From NCBI GenBank assembly GCA_934047225.1, contig OW203989.1, positions 8,965,977 to 9,029,976 of the forward strand: a stretch of DNA of 64,000 bases. The letters are read 5' to 3'. Below are positions 43,870 to 54,078 of this stretch, piece by piece. Below the pieces are notes generated by a model. It searched no databases and was not told where the DNA came from. It saw only the letters and a program-made list of their open reading frames with translations. Numbering within the stretch: the first letter of the stretch is position 1; each line of letters opens with the position of its first letter. This DNA is from Ypsolopha sequella. Lineage: Eukaryota; Arthropoda; Insecta; Lepidoptera; Ypsolophidae. A program made the translations under genes and the position numbers.

Positions 43870-45535
43870 AATCAATTGTCATTACTTTACAAGATTTTTT
43901 TTTCATTGTGAAATACCTGTTAGGGCTTAACATAACGGTTATTTGAAACGTCATTTCAGTGTTTTTCAGGATTAATACTTGGAACACGATACGAGCTGTC
44001 TCAACAAACAAAGGATTAACTTCTTATTAGTCTTGTCTACTATGTAGTTAAGTTTCCTAACGGTCACGTAACTTATTACTACAAACAAACAAATTGAATA
44101 CAATTCAATACTTAAAGGCTACTTAATAAAACTATTCTGAAGTCTCTTCCTAGTCAAGGGTCTCGTGTTTTACCACGCCTATGTCTATGAAAAGGATATT
44201 ATTATGTAACTGCCTTCGCTTGGGCGTGCGTCCAGGCATCGGAACTCTAGCTCGTCTATGGTTTATGCTATTGTGCATTGTTTTAAAGATTTATGGGTTA
44301 CGTTCTAGGCCCGGACATCTAGACTTTATGGTGACAACTCCTTGCTGAGAAATATGCTGCGACGGCACCCCTAAAGATTTTTGCTAGGAATTCGAGAGTG
44401 AAGACTTTGTTTTGTTGACAATATTTTGTGATTTTTACGGTTTATTTGGTATTTTTTTAAGTTTATAAATAAATTAATGACCTCTTTAGAGGTTCTTTCT
44501 CCAAAATAAATTTAAAAAAACGCTTAGTTTTCAAACAGAGAACCTTTGTTACATAGTAACTTTTTAAAGTCATCAAATTCAAAGGTTTTTTAACTACATT
44601 TCTACGAGGTATTTAAGGAAAAAGTAACAACACTGTGTGAAATCATAAATCTTTTGGTTGTTCAACCACAGTTTGCTCGAAACAATATAATACCCTGTCA
44701 AAGAATTTGGCATAAAAATACTTTTTGTGAGACGAAAGAAAAGGTTACAGAAGAACAAGAATGTCACCAGAGAGAGTGAGGGGGGGTAAAAAGTCACGTG
44801 ATTTATGGACGCCTAAGAACGGTGGTTTACTTGAACGTCTTTCTGCCTAGCCCAGATCTAAATTCAATAAAAAAAAAGTTATTTTAGTAAAATATTTTGG
44901 TAAAATATTGGTATGGTATTAAAAATGGTATTTTTTTTTATTTGAGAAACCAGAAGCTGGATTTATTGGAGCTGTGCAGGATAATAAAAAATAAAAACGA
45001 AAAAAAAAACTTTTTGGGAAATTTTGCAGATCTGGAAATTGCAGTGGTTTTAAATGGCTAGGGGAGATTTTTTAGAGATTAATATTAGTATATATATGTC
45101 TATTACTCAGATACTCAGTAAACTATATTACCTACATATTACGTGCTTATAAACATAAACAGTAATGAATAGGAGACAACAACATTAAATAATTAAATAA
45201 ATCGGTAGCCTATAATATTTTGACATCATGGCACTACCCTCAACAACTTTCCCATTACCAAAGGTTAGCTGGATAGAGAATACTAAATAGTATTAAACTC
45301 GCCTGAGTACGAAATTTTTATATTCTACTATAAAGGATTTTATTATTAATTCTATTTTTTTTTTCTATGTAAAGGGAGTCCTAATTTCTCCTAACAAAGC
45401 CTCGAAAATCTGTCGTTGTTCATGTTTAAGGCTCAGGGGGCTATTTTGGAGAAACAGTCGAAGCAAGACTTCTAAAACTTGAGCTAAAAATGTATGGAGT
45501 TCGACAGATAAAACAGGTTTTTACGGTTGAGAAGG
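43870..45535. other. Unassigned sequence
   Basis: AT-rich. A 67-codon minus ORF at 44594-44797 is Phe/Leu rich with no domain. 44340-44480 ends in AAGTTTATAAATAAATTAAT and could be an old LINE tail. Nothing firm. Confidence 0.35.
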
Positions 45536-46178
45536 CTAATTCGACAGAATGGGAATTGCCCACCAGGTCCAGCCCGGTGACAGTGCTATGCGGTTACCGC
45601 TCCGGTTAACCGGGCCGGACAACCGCGCACGGTTCAACCACTCCATGCAGCTTTTAGTGCATGACGGTCTGTCTGCGGCAGTCTTCGCATATGTACAGTC
45701 ATATTCGTAGTCATTTATTGAAAATGGATTTACTTATTTACAAGTTCTAAAAAACACGTTCCGGTTCAATCATTATACGACCGCTCCGGCAGCTGAACCT
45801 CGTAGCACTGAACGCTGCCATCAAAGAGTACATTATATATCGGGCTGCCATAGAGTTCCAAAACCACGCGCGACCTTGCGCGGTCTCTACATCGCAAGTG
45901 CGTAGCGCAACTATTCCCTAACCGCCTAGCGGGAACCAAAAAATAACCACTTACAGAAGGTTTACTCCGCAAAACTAGCGAAAACAGGCACACGCGTAAG
46001 TACGAAGATCTCGGATGAAGTCGGTCGAATGCCAATACGAAATTCTATCGAGATCATCATACGTAAGTGTCTGTGCATGTGTGCGTCTGTTTTCGCTCCG
46101 TCTTCAAGTCAGCCTTCTGGTAGTATATATTTTGTGCCGCAACCGTGGTGCGAATCTGCAGGGCTCCAACCATACACA
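45536..46178. other. GC-richer island with splice-donor-like sites
   Basis: About 640 bp with much higher GC and CpG than the flanks. CCGGTTAACCGGGCCGG lies around 45602 and GACCTTGCGCGGTCTC near 45873. A plus frame is open for about 50 codons (45760-45918, including LRQLNLVALNAAIKEYIIYR). A minus frame of 89 codons overlaps at 45766-46035. Two strong donor-like GTAAGT sites lie at 45996 and 46063. It could be a host 5' exon or promoter region, or the 5' part of an unrecognised element. Neither reading has a domain I know. Confidence 0.3.
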
Positions 46179-46225
46179 AGGTGACTTTTGTTCATGCAGT
46201 CAAATTTGTACTGGAGACTCGGTAA
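46179..46225 (+). mobile_element. Solo arm of MITE F14
   Basis: AAGGTGACTTTTGTTCATGC and AGTCAAATTTGTACTGGAGA match the left arm of the fold-back at 63629-63797. The other arm is missing. Confidence 0.5.
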
Positions 46226-46369
46226 GTAATAATAATATCCGTTTATTTTCAGGCAACTATTTTATGTGATTGAATCTGTGCTGGGCTTGGGTTAGTAGGG
46301 GGAAAACAAAAAAATATTAATTTCACAAAAAGGATTATCGAAGGATTATTCTGTATAAATTTGGCTACA

Positions 46370-46502
46370 CAGGGTGTTAAGATGACGTTGCGGAAGCCGG
46401 AAACACGTCCATTATTTTGCGATTTGGGTGTTGGCTCCATAGTAAAAGTTATTCGTATTGACGAGCACTACCACCAGTTCCGCAATTTCATCTTAGCACC
46501 CA
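46370..46502. mobile_element. Fold-back element, 25-bp arms
   Basis: AGGGTGTTAAGATGACGTTG, CGGAA at the left; TTCCGCAATTTCATCTTAGC, ACCC at the right. The interior GTTGGCTCCATAGTAAAA also occurs inside the fold-back at 56651-56873, so the two elements share a core but not ends. Confidence 0.65.
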
Positions 46503-46625
46503 GTATTAAATATATGATTTATCGTAATCATACCAGCCAAGTTGGTTGACCTACGTGACCTTGAGCTATTTTATTTAGTTCAAGTAATTTTCAATATTTT
46601 GAATATAATTTAGGTAACATATTAA

Positions 46626-46786
46626 AGCCGATTCTGAAGGCTTTAATTTAAGTTTTAGTGCTGTCAAAACTATATTTTCTTCATTGCAAAATAGTGCTTA
46701 ATTGTTAAACACAGAATCTGAAATACTTTGGAAAACTTTAAGTTTTGACAGTACCAAAACTAAAATTAAAGCCTTCAGAATCGGCT
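46626..46786. mobile_element. Fold-back MITE F9, copy 1, 161 bp
   Basis: AGCCGATTCTGAAGGCTTTA and GTTTTAGTGCTGTCAAAACT are mirrored by AGTTTTGACAGTACCAAAAC and AAAGCCTTCAGAATCGGCT. The copy at 62427-62587 has exactly the same length, and a lone arm is at 25204. Non-coding. Confidence 0.85.
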
Positions 46787-47669
46787 TTTGCCTAGGTAAT
46801 TTTTTAATTTTCATTTCAATTATATCAATTTTACTCTTTATTCGATTATATGCAAATCATGGTGCAAAAAGCGTATCAATGAATGATTTGACTTACTGAC
46901 CACTTTGTATTAATAGAGATCAGTGGTTTAACTGCTAAAGTTAAGTGTCACCAAATATTCAGACAATGATTGGATAATATTTTGTGTGGAACAAACGACG
47001 ATCATGTAATCCCGGTATACACAGGAAAATGTGGTTATGAAATATTCATAAAATTTCAAGTGATAAAAAACTAAAAAAGTCAACTCGACATAAGTGTCTT
47101 CGTATCATACTCATAATAATTAAAATGACTTGAAAAAAATCCAGACAGAAAGTGAATTTAATTAAATATTTCGCTTTCTCTTAATTACTGTCCTGTGACC
47201 ATTTTTGTTAATTTTGAATGCCTTTCAACGCTCTCTTGTACAAAACAAACAAGAAACTGAATCTCATTATAAAGCTACTAAAAAACAAATTTAAAAAACT
47301 TTGGCTCAGAATAGAAAAACAATCATCTAGGTACAAATAAACAGGCAAACAGAAATCAGATCTAATAAGCGCTCAGTCGTTTAGCGTTCATCTGAAGTAA
47401 TTAATCCACTGGTCTTACACCATGATTAAAACTTCTACCATTCAAAAGTATACTCTAATACCATCCAACAAGGTTCAAATTACAAGAAACCAGAGTTAGT
47501 CTAACCACTTGAAGTAAGCAGCTACCGGTGTAGGAAGGTTATTAAGGGCGTAGAACAACTCTAAATGGCGGAAACTATTAATCTTTATGTAAACTGTGTT
47601 CTAAATCCTCCACCCTTTTTTTTTTTCTATGATAATGATACTTGTGTCAAATCTGAAAAATTATGATGT
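46787..47669. other. Unassigned AT-rich sequence
   Basis: No gene or repeat recognised. Confidence 0.4.
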
Positions 47670-47907
47670 AAATTATTATTACATACGGCTTGAACACCCA
47701 CGTGTGATTGTTGTTGACTATATGCCAACCGTTTCACCGATACAATCGGCGGCTGCAAGTGCCCGTTTGACAACGACGGTGAACGTCGCGTCGTCGTCCT
47801 AAGAATGACACTCGACTTGATAATGCCGAAATTGTATCGGTGAAACGGTTGGCATTTAGTCAAGAACAATCACACATGAGTGTTCAAACCATATGTAATA
47901 ATAATTT
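47670..47907. mobile_element. Fold-back MITE F6, copy 2
   Basis: Arms as in 14638-14806 but extended inward by GCCAACCGTTTCACCGATAC, giving about 76-bp arms. The loop has GACAACGACGGTGAACGTCG and CGTCGTCGTCCTAAGAATG. Several point differences between the arms show more age than the 14.6 kb copy. The ORF across it is incidental. Confidence 0.85.
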
Positions 47908-48726
47908 AGTATGTCATAATTTATTATAATTATGATGTAGTTCAACTTTTTACTACTATTTTGATTATAAATATTTATATTTAATATGCTTAATTGTCCA
48001 AACGCGAGAGCATGTTTGGCGCAATCGATCCTTAATAATACCAAACTATTCATTGGATGATGGTTTTTGATACAGCAGCGGACAATAAATATGCGTTTTA
48101 TCAATCAACAGATTTGTAAAATCAAGGAATAAAGTTTAAAAATGTAGCAATTATCGTATGAAGTAAATTAATATAAATGGTATCTTTAAATAAAGATGAT
48201 TGATCGGGGCCCTAAAGGACGGGTCCCTCTAAGATCGGGTACCTCAAGGATGAACCCAATAAAACTATACTTAATTAAACTATTATTAATAACGATTTAA
48301 ACACTCACGCAGCGTTGCCACATCTACCAACTTTATGGTAGATCTACCTATTTCACCTCCCTTCTACCTATCTACCAACTTCGGCCTCAAATCTACCTAT
48401 TTTTCAAAATCATATCATTTTTACGTACAAACAATAAAACGAACACACAGTTCGGGCCATGCGTCATAAACTTGTATTGTAATGGAAATGGAACGTTACC
48501 GACTCGTCGGATAGCATTTTGGCACTCAAAACGGAACGCTACACGAGTGCAGACGTTCACTCACTTTCGGAACGCAGCGGTCCGAAACGTTCTACAAAGG
48601 ATTTTGACGCGATGTTTTTCTTCGTGACAACCAAAGAGTACTATGGTGACAACAGTGGTGACATGACAACAATACATTTGTGAGTAAAATTATCGTGAAC
48701 CGGAACGTTTGGGATTTTGGAATGAA

Positions 48727-49802
48727 ACGTGAGGGTTAAAATTTAGTATCGTTTGGCAGGCGGAGGGGGGGGGGGGTGGGGTGGGGGGAGGGTGGGGGGG
48801 TGGACCCCTACCCCCTGGTACCCCCCCCATTAAAAGGTAATGCATCGTTTTTTTATAATTAATTTTTTACTTTTTTGAGGTTATAATCAACAAATTCAGG
48901 TTATATTTTTAAAGTAAAGGTGGGGGGAGATGGAAGAACTTCCTTATAAGCTGGGAGTGCAGAAACCCCCCTTCTTTTAACCTTGAACCTACCAGTGCAG
49001 AAGTAAATTTTTGAACCATTTGAACCTATCAATACTGAAGTCAATACTGAATACAAATTCACTTCTGCATCGGCTACGGCGCTGTGGGAAGTGCAGCCCC
49101 TTCGCCCTTGCGTAACAAAGCACAGGCACCTGTGCTCGCCTCCACAGCTTCAGCTTGTTGGTCGCCTTCGGCGACCAGCCTCAGCCGCTATGGCTCACGC
49201 AGGTGCCTAAGCTTTATTACGGCGGGCGGGGGCTGCCCTCCCTTCGCGCCTTCGGCTTTTTATATACACTCTAGGGGTAGTAGCCACAAGACTGTATAGA
49301 GTCGGGGTGCTCTGATTCGGTTTTGAAACAGATTTAACCTATTTTAATCATGAAGTGGGGTATACTAACCTCGTTTTGAGCAGGATTTCAATCGGGAATG
49401 CAAACAAGTCCAGGAAACAAGCCAAAGTCGTCGAAGAAAACCAAAACAAAAACACCACACAGCACAGGGACTACATTCACGGAACTCGAGGATAAACGGA
49501 ATGAATAAACGAATTACGAATGACAGTAACACATGACGCATTTTATTTTTTTGCGTTCCGTTTCATCGTAATTGCACAATATTTTGCACCACAGACAATA
49601 AACTAGGACAGATTTGGTTGTCAAACGCCCATTTTACGTTTTTCATTTATTACAACAACAATTTTCATTTATTTCTCGAAAAATATGCATTACCTTTTAA
49701 TAAGTGTGATAGCGTTATAATCGGGGACCCCCCCTTTACCAGCTTTAACCACTTTCACCCCCATACAACTGCCAAACGATACTAAATCCAACCCCTCGTA
49801 AG
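48727..49802. mobile_element. Inverted-repeat element nested in the hAT-like element
   Basis: GTGAGGGTTAAAATTTAGTA, TCGTTTGGCAG at the left; CTGCCAAACGATACTAAATC then CAACCCCTCGT at the right. A second matching pair further in is TTAAAAGGTAATGCAT (48830) against ATGCATTACCTTTTAA (49684). The arms are thus about 115-130 bp with a G-rich middle. The interior holds a GC-rich palindrome at about 49115-49210 (GGTCGCCTTCGGCGACC; CACAGGCACCTG and CAGGTGCCTAAGC). A 71-codon plus ORF at 49084-49299 is a product of that palindrome. Confidence 0.65.
48764..48802 (+). repeat. G-run tract (potential quadruplex)
   Basis: About 39 bases with only a few non-G residues, made of runs of 3 to 13 G. It is followed by C-rich ACCCCTACCCCCTGGTACCC. 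Sequence of this type can form G-quadruplexes and also pairs with the C-rich run near 49729-49738. Confidence 0.85.
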
Positions 49803-49901
49803 GTTAAAAAACGGCACTATGACCAAAGATATTTGAAAATGTGGGAAAAAGAAAAGGACTACGCAGGATGGCTTAAAGAAAGTGCCAACTTTATATTCTA
49901 A
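49803..49901 (+). pseudogene. Possible transposase N-terminal remnant
   Basis: One frame reads KKRHYDQRYLKMWEKEKDYA then GWLKESANFIF and a stop. The Q-x-Y-x-x-x-W-E...Y-x-G-W-L pattern resembles the segment just before the zinc finger in several hAT-related and BED-finger proteins. No Cys/His ligands follow because the frame stops. If real, it is a stranded exon of the hAT-like element that encloses it. Confidence 0.35.
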
Positions 49902-50140
49902 AAATTTACTGATATCAGGGTGGTAGATCTATCAATTTTCGATATTAAAATCTACCTAAATCTACCAATTTTTGACATGCCACCTACTGATTTTATAAAA
50001 TTTGGTGTGGCAACACTGCACTCACGTATGATTATTGTTGACTACACATATATCAGTGCCCGTTGGACAACGACGCTAGACGCCACGACGACACTTCCTA
50101 TGAACGACACTCGCCTTGAATATGCCAAAATTGTATCGGT

Positions 50141-50880
50141 GAAACAGCCTTACCTAATTGATAGCAATCAGTTAAAAATGTCTGCTCGTCGCGACTTGCA
50201 TTTTGGGGTCATGTTATTTGGGATAATCAAGCACAAACACCCTAAGTTTTTATATGACAAAATTACATGGTCCTCTAGCGTCAATCGATATGCAACAAGA
50301 GCTTCAGATTACCTCATTATTGTACCCAAACATCAATCGGCTGGATTCAAAGGCAGTTTTCGATACAGGGCGTCAAAAGTATGGAATGATTTGCCCCCAT
50401 CCATCAGAGAGTGCAAAACAAAGGCAACATTCCGTATTAAATTGAAAAAGTACCTTTTAGACCTACAAAAATAATATAAGCCTTGTAATGAAAATTTTTG
50501 TTATTTTATATATTTTTATTTTGGTATATATGTATATAATTTATGTTTTATATAAATATAATTATTTATTTATATATATCTCCTGCACATTCTTCTTATC
50601 TTTATGTGTATTTAAATATAAGCCACCTAGCATAGGTATAGGTTAAGTTTTAATATTAATTTTAAGTCAGGGTTCAGCAGAATACCAGCGCTGTAGCCCC
50701 TACTACAGCATTAAGCTGAGCTGAAATCCTTTTTTATTTACCACTGTTTTCCTAATGTTATGTTTACTCGTACTGTTTGTTAATCTGTATTGTTTGTTAT
50801 TTTGTATGTTTTTATGTTCTTTCTCGTGTTTGTGGTATTTTAAAATAAATTACTTTTCTTTCTTTTCTTTCTTTCTTTCA
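50141..50880 (+). pseudogene. LINE 3' end: RT C-terminus, 3' UTR, (CTTT)n tail
   Basis: Codons 50147-50474 encode about 108 residues ending FRYRASKVWNDLPPSIREC then KTKATFRIKLKKYLLDL. The F-R-A/x-x-V/I-W-N-x-L-P-x-x-I-R block followed by F-K/R-x-x-L-K-x-Y-L is the usual end of CR1/Jockey-type LINE proteins. A 3' UTR of about 400 bp follows, with CCAGCGCTGTAGCCCC, AAAATAAATTAC and a CTTT-repeat tail at 50855-50880. It is 5' truncated, as expected from target-primed insertion, and lies inside F6 copy 3. The apparent 184-codon ORF from 49920 is an accidental fusion of hAT end, MITE and LINE. Confidence 0.8.
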
Positions 50881-50930
50881 TATAGTCAAAACCGTGATTA
50901 AAAATAATTTAGTATGTCAACTCAGGTGAG

Positions 50931-51455
50931 TTTGAATAATACTATACTTAGTTATTATCGCCTTTAATGTCTTGAATTTCTATTGCGGAAACACTGATTA
51001 AAAACAAAGAAAAATGAAATAACAATAATCATTTAAATTTAAACTCAGTAAGCTACAAAAAAAATCCTACAATTTAAACCTATCTAATACTAAAATAAAA
51101 ACGTTTTCCAAATCGCAATTAATCGCCTTTCATTAACTTTTTTTTTCTACTAGAATTTTCTTATGTCTTGGAACATACCCCCATTATGGACAGCTCTCCA
51201 TAAAGCTTAAGGGGATTTCTTCTGACAAGAAACATAAAATGAAAGGGAAACTGGACAAGTGTCGTCTTGCAATTAGTATCGATAAACGGCTTCCTATTAA
51301 CATATTTAACGTGTGTTTTCCTTTGGAAAATAAAATAAAATATTTACAACATAATAATGGATGTCCACGTCAGTTATTATTAAAATCTCTGCAGCTTTGC
51401 TACGTTGCTTTCGTATATTTGTTTGTCTTGCAAGAATATTTTACATTAAAGGGGG
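50931..51455. other. Unassigned sequence
   Basis: An 83-codon plus ORF at 51239-51490 runs into the T1 end and shows no domain. No repeats otherwise. Confidence 0.35.
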
Positions 51456-52174
51456 TTAAGGCGCTACGGAAAAAAAATCGACACTTTTAGAACTTGCATA
51501 TCTACTTCAGTAAATAATGTATTATTTTGATAAAATAGTATATTATTTTTGGAATCTTTTTCTAGGGATCTGTTTAACAGAAACGCGATTGGAAAAATTC
51601 GGCTCGATAGAAATATTTATTGAAATGTGGTCTTTTTCGACACTAGTTCTCCTGTTTTGACAATTTAGAATGACATATGGACTGCAATTATATTTTATAA
51701 GATGGTTTTTAACGGTATCTAGGGTTTGGTTAAACGAAATTTTGATAAGAACTTTAGTTCATTTTATATTAATAAAAAAAACCCTCAGTGCAAGTGGGAC
51801 GGATTCGTGGAAAAGTAGCAAAAAGTCGGTTTTTTATTAATATAAAATGTACTAAGCTATTTTGTCAAAAAGATTTTCAAGGAGACTTTACAAATACATA
51901 GTATCCACATTTTGAATGCAATTTCAAAATGAAATTAGTTAGGATTTCAGAATTACAGGAAAAAATAAAACAATTTAGAGGTCTTTTCGAAATTAAATTC
52001 TATCGAGAAATTTTCATCTAATCGCGTTTTTCTTCAGTGAGAATCTTAATCAAATACCCAGTACATCAATTTACAATTGTACAATCATTTACCCAAAAAT
52101 TAAATACGTAGATGACGTTATAGTGGAGTAAATGGATTCGAAAAAACCCTATTGTTTTTTAGGTATCGCCTTAA
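51456..52174. mobile_element. Inverted fusion of T1-A and T1-B halves
   Basis: From TTAAGGCGCTACGG (51456) the sequence follows subfamily A to TTTATATTAATAAAAAAA (about 51780). It then switches to the reverse complement of subfamily B starting in mid-element (ACCCTCAGTGCAAGTGGG) and runs to GGTATCGCCTTAA (52174). Both outer ends are intact TTAA ends; both inner ends are missing. The join creates an inverted repeat around ATTTTATATTAATA. The structure has two usable-looking termini, so it could in principle have moved as one unit. Confidence 0.8.
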
Positions 52175-53687
52175 TGCGAGCTCTCTTTACATTTCTTTCG
52201 TAAATGTAACTCTATTTGACTGATAAGATCGATTCGTTGAGTACTACACAGACTACACTACACTACACTACTTACATCTTTATTGTAAGTGCATGATTCA
52301 AGAATTCAGAATAACTTAAATTTAAAAAAATAGATGCCAAATTTTTTCCGAATTTTCACCTCCTTGTAAAATATATGCATGAATTTAAATAACGGTACGA
52401 AACAGAAAAAAAAACCTCCCGTCTATACACAGATAATAACAAAGTAAGATATATTTCATTCCGTGATTTAGTAGCCGGATTTATTATAGTCTGGTATGCC
52501 ATTACTTGCCTCGTTAAACACACAGAGAAAATTATATTTTTCTCCACACCAGTTTCATTGCGATGTTGTCTTACTTTTAAAGGAGTCTCTTGAAAAATAT
52601 TTGTGCAGAAATTTCTGTTTATAATTTTAAATATTTTTACTGTTGTATCCATTACCAAACCATGTTCATACATTAACATGTAGCATTTTTTGTTCTACAG
52701 CATTTAATGATACGACATATTTTGCTGAAATGCAGAACTTTCTCAAGACTCCATTTAAACCTTTTGGCCATGGCTATGCTCGCGCTGAATATAAATGTCA
52801 AACTTAAGCATTCTGTATAACTTCTTTCTTAGTGGTAGCCTGCGTCGTATGGAACATACCTGCCAAATTTCAAGTTCGTAGGCTCCCTAGGGAACTAGCT
52901 AGTTCCGGGGATTTCGTATTGAATGAGTGAGTGATAAAAATGCTTCCAAAATATATGTAAACAAGTTCAAATTCTTTATCTAGACAGTGCTTATTCGCAG
53001 CAAAATGTATTTAGTATACAGTAGAATATTAGATAGACTGCTTGTAAAATTTTTTTTAGTAATAACAAATCAAATTTATGTAGTTTCTCATGTGTATTAA
53101 TGATACAAAATTAAGCTAACAGCATCATTAATTTAATTTTTGAAAAGTGTCAGCTGTAAAAAATTATTACGAATCTTGTCATGGAAATGGATGGCATTTG
53201 GGACGAACTGTTTTTGAAATTTTAATTTTGATTATCAAACTGAAAATATAATCAAAATTTAATACGTAGATGTAAAAACAAATAATAATAATCGCTATTG
53301 AATAACAGGTACTATGAACTCATGAATCTGTAAGAAAATTTCGGCAATCTCATACGAAAAGACCTACTATTTACCAGTTTTAACAGTAACAAAAATTACT
53401 GGCTGTATAAAAAAAGAAGATTTAAGTATGACTAACTAAGTGCAGTATCGTTCTATGGTTGCAAAATAAATATTAAATGAAAAATAGGGAAGTCTTTTTT
53501 CACGGCGATATGAGTGAAAGATTTATGTAAAAGGTAACAGGAACTATCACAATAGCAAATTGATTCATATCTGAAAAACACGCTTTGTTTACACCAACAG
53601 CGCTTAACGTAGCGAAATTAAGCCAGCTTGGTATAATTTATCAATATTTCATTTTAGTACCTCGGGCATTATACTTAAAAACTTAAT
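51781..53687 (+). repeat. Large tandem duplication, unit 1
   Basis: Starts at the T1-A/T1-B join (ACCCTCAGTGCAAGTGGG) and ends TTAAAAACTTAAT. It contains the reversed T1-B half, an AT-rich segment with a 107-codon minus ORF of no known type (52356-52679), a CCAAATTTCAAGTTCGTAGG motif common in moth repeats, and an F8 repeat (53085-53345). Confidence 0.9.
53085..53345 (+). repeat. Dispersed repeat F8, copy 2
   Basis: GAAAAGTGTCAGCTGTAAAA, TGGAAATGGATGGCATTTGG and GGACGAACTGTTTTTGAAAT match 21540-21865; copied again at 54985-55240 by the tandem duplication. Confidence 0.7.
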
Positions 53688-53701
53688 CGGGCATTATAAT
53701 T

Positions 53702-54078
53702 AAAACCCTCAGTGCAAGTGGGACGGATTCGTGGAAAAGTAGCAAAAAGTCGGTTTTTTATTAATATAAAATGTACTAAGCTATTTTGTCAAAAAGATTT
53801 TCAAGGAGCCTTTACAAATACATAGTATCCACATTTTGAATGCAATTTCAAAATGAAATTAGTTAGGATTTCAGAATTACAGGAAAAAATAAAACAATTT
53901 AGAGGTCTTTTCGAAATTAAATTCTATCGAGAAAATTTCATCCTATCGCGTTTTCCTTCAGTGAGAATCTTAATCAAATACTCAGTAAACATTTACCCAA
54001 AAATTAAATACATAGATGACGTTATAGTGGAGTAAATGAATTCGAAAAAATCCCATTGTTTTTTTGGTATCGCCTTAA
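53702..54078 (-). mobile_element. T1-B MITE, truncated, in duplication unit 2
   Basis: Reverse-oriented T1-B ending GGTATCGCCTTAA (54078) with the TTAA end intact. Its other end is cut at the same internal point as in unit 1 and lacks the subfamily A half. Confidence 0.8.

Larger units (their letters stand above)
48310..50018. mobile_element. hAT-like element, 1,709 bp, 8-bp target duplication
   Basis: It begins CAGCGTTGCCACA and ends TGTGGCAACACTG, 13-bp inverted ends with one mismatch that show the CAG...G pattern of the hAT superfamily. The flanking CACTCACG (48302-48309 and 50019-50026) is an exact 8-bp target duplication, the length typical of hAT. The empty site is confirmed by the intact F6 copies. 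Subterminal repeats of CTACC/GGTAG (TAGATCTACCTATTT, CTATCTACCAAC) lie at both ends, as hAT transposases often need. A short fragment at 49803-49895 may be a transposase remnant. The element is probably non-autonomous. Confidence 0.85.
48285..50930. mobile_element. Fold-back MITE F6, copy 3, opened by two insertions
   Basis: Its pieces are: left end about 48285-48309 (TTTAAACACTCACG); middle 50019-50140 (CACTCACGTATGATTATTGT through CGACACTCGCCTTGAATATG to TATCGGTGAAACAG); right end 50881-50930 (CATATAGTCAAAACCGTGAT, AATAATTTAGTATGTCAACT). Joined in thought, they follow the order of the intact copies at 14590-14819 and 47670-47907. Confidence 0.75.

Noticed and set aside
49084..49299. 71-codon Ala/Ser-rich ORF
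   Set aside because: It reads through a GC-rich palindrome inside a mobile element; composition explains the open frame.
52356..52679. 107-codon minus ORF, repeated at 54316-54576
   Set aside because: The repeat is explained by the tandem DNA duplication. The copy in unit 2 is shortened by mutations, no domain is visible, and codon use matches AT-rich non-coding DNA.
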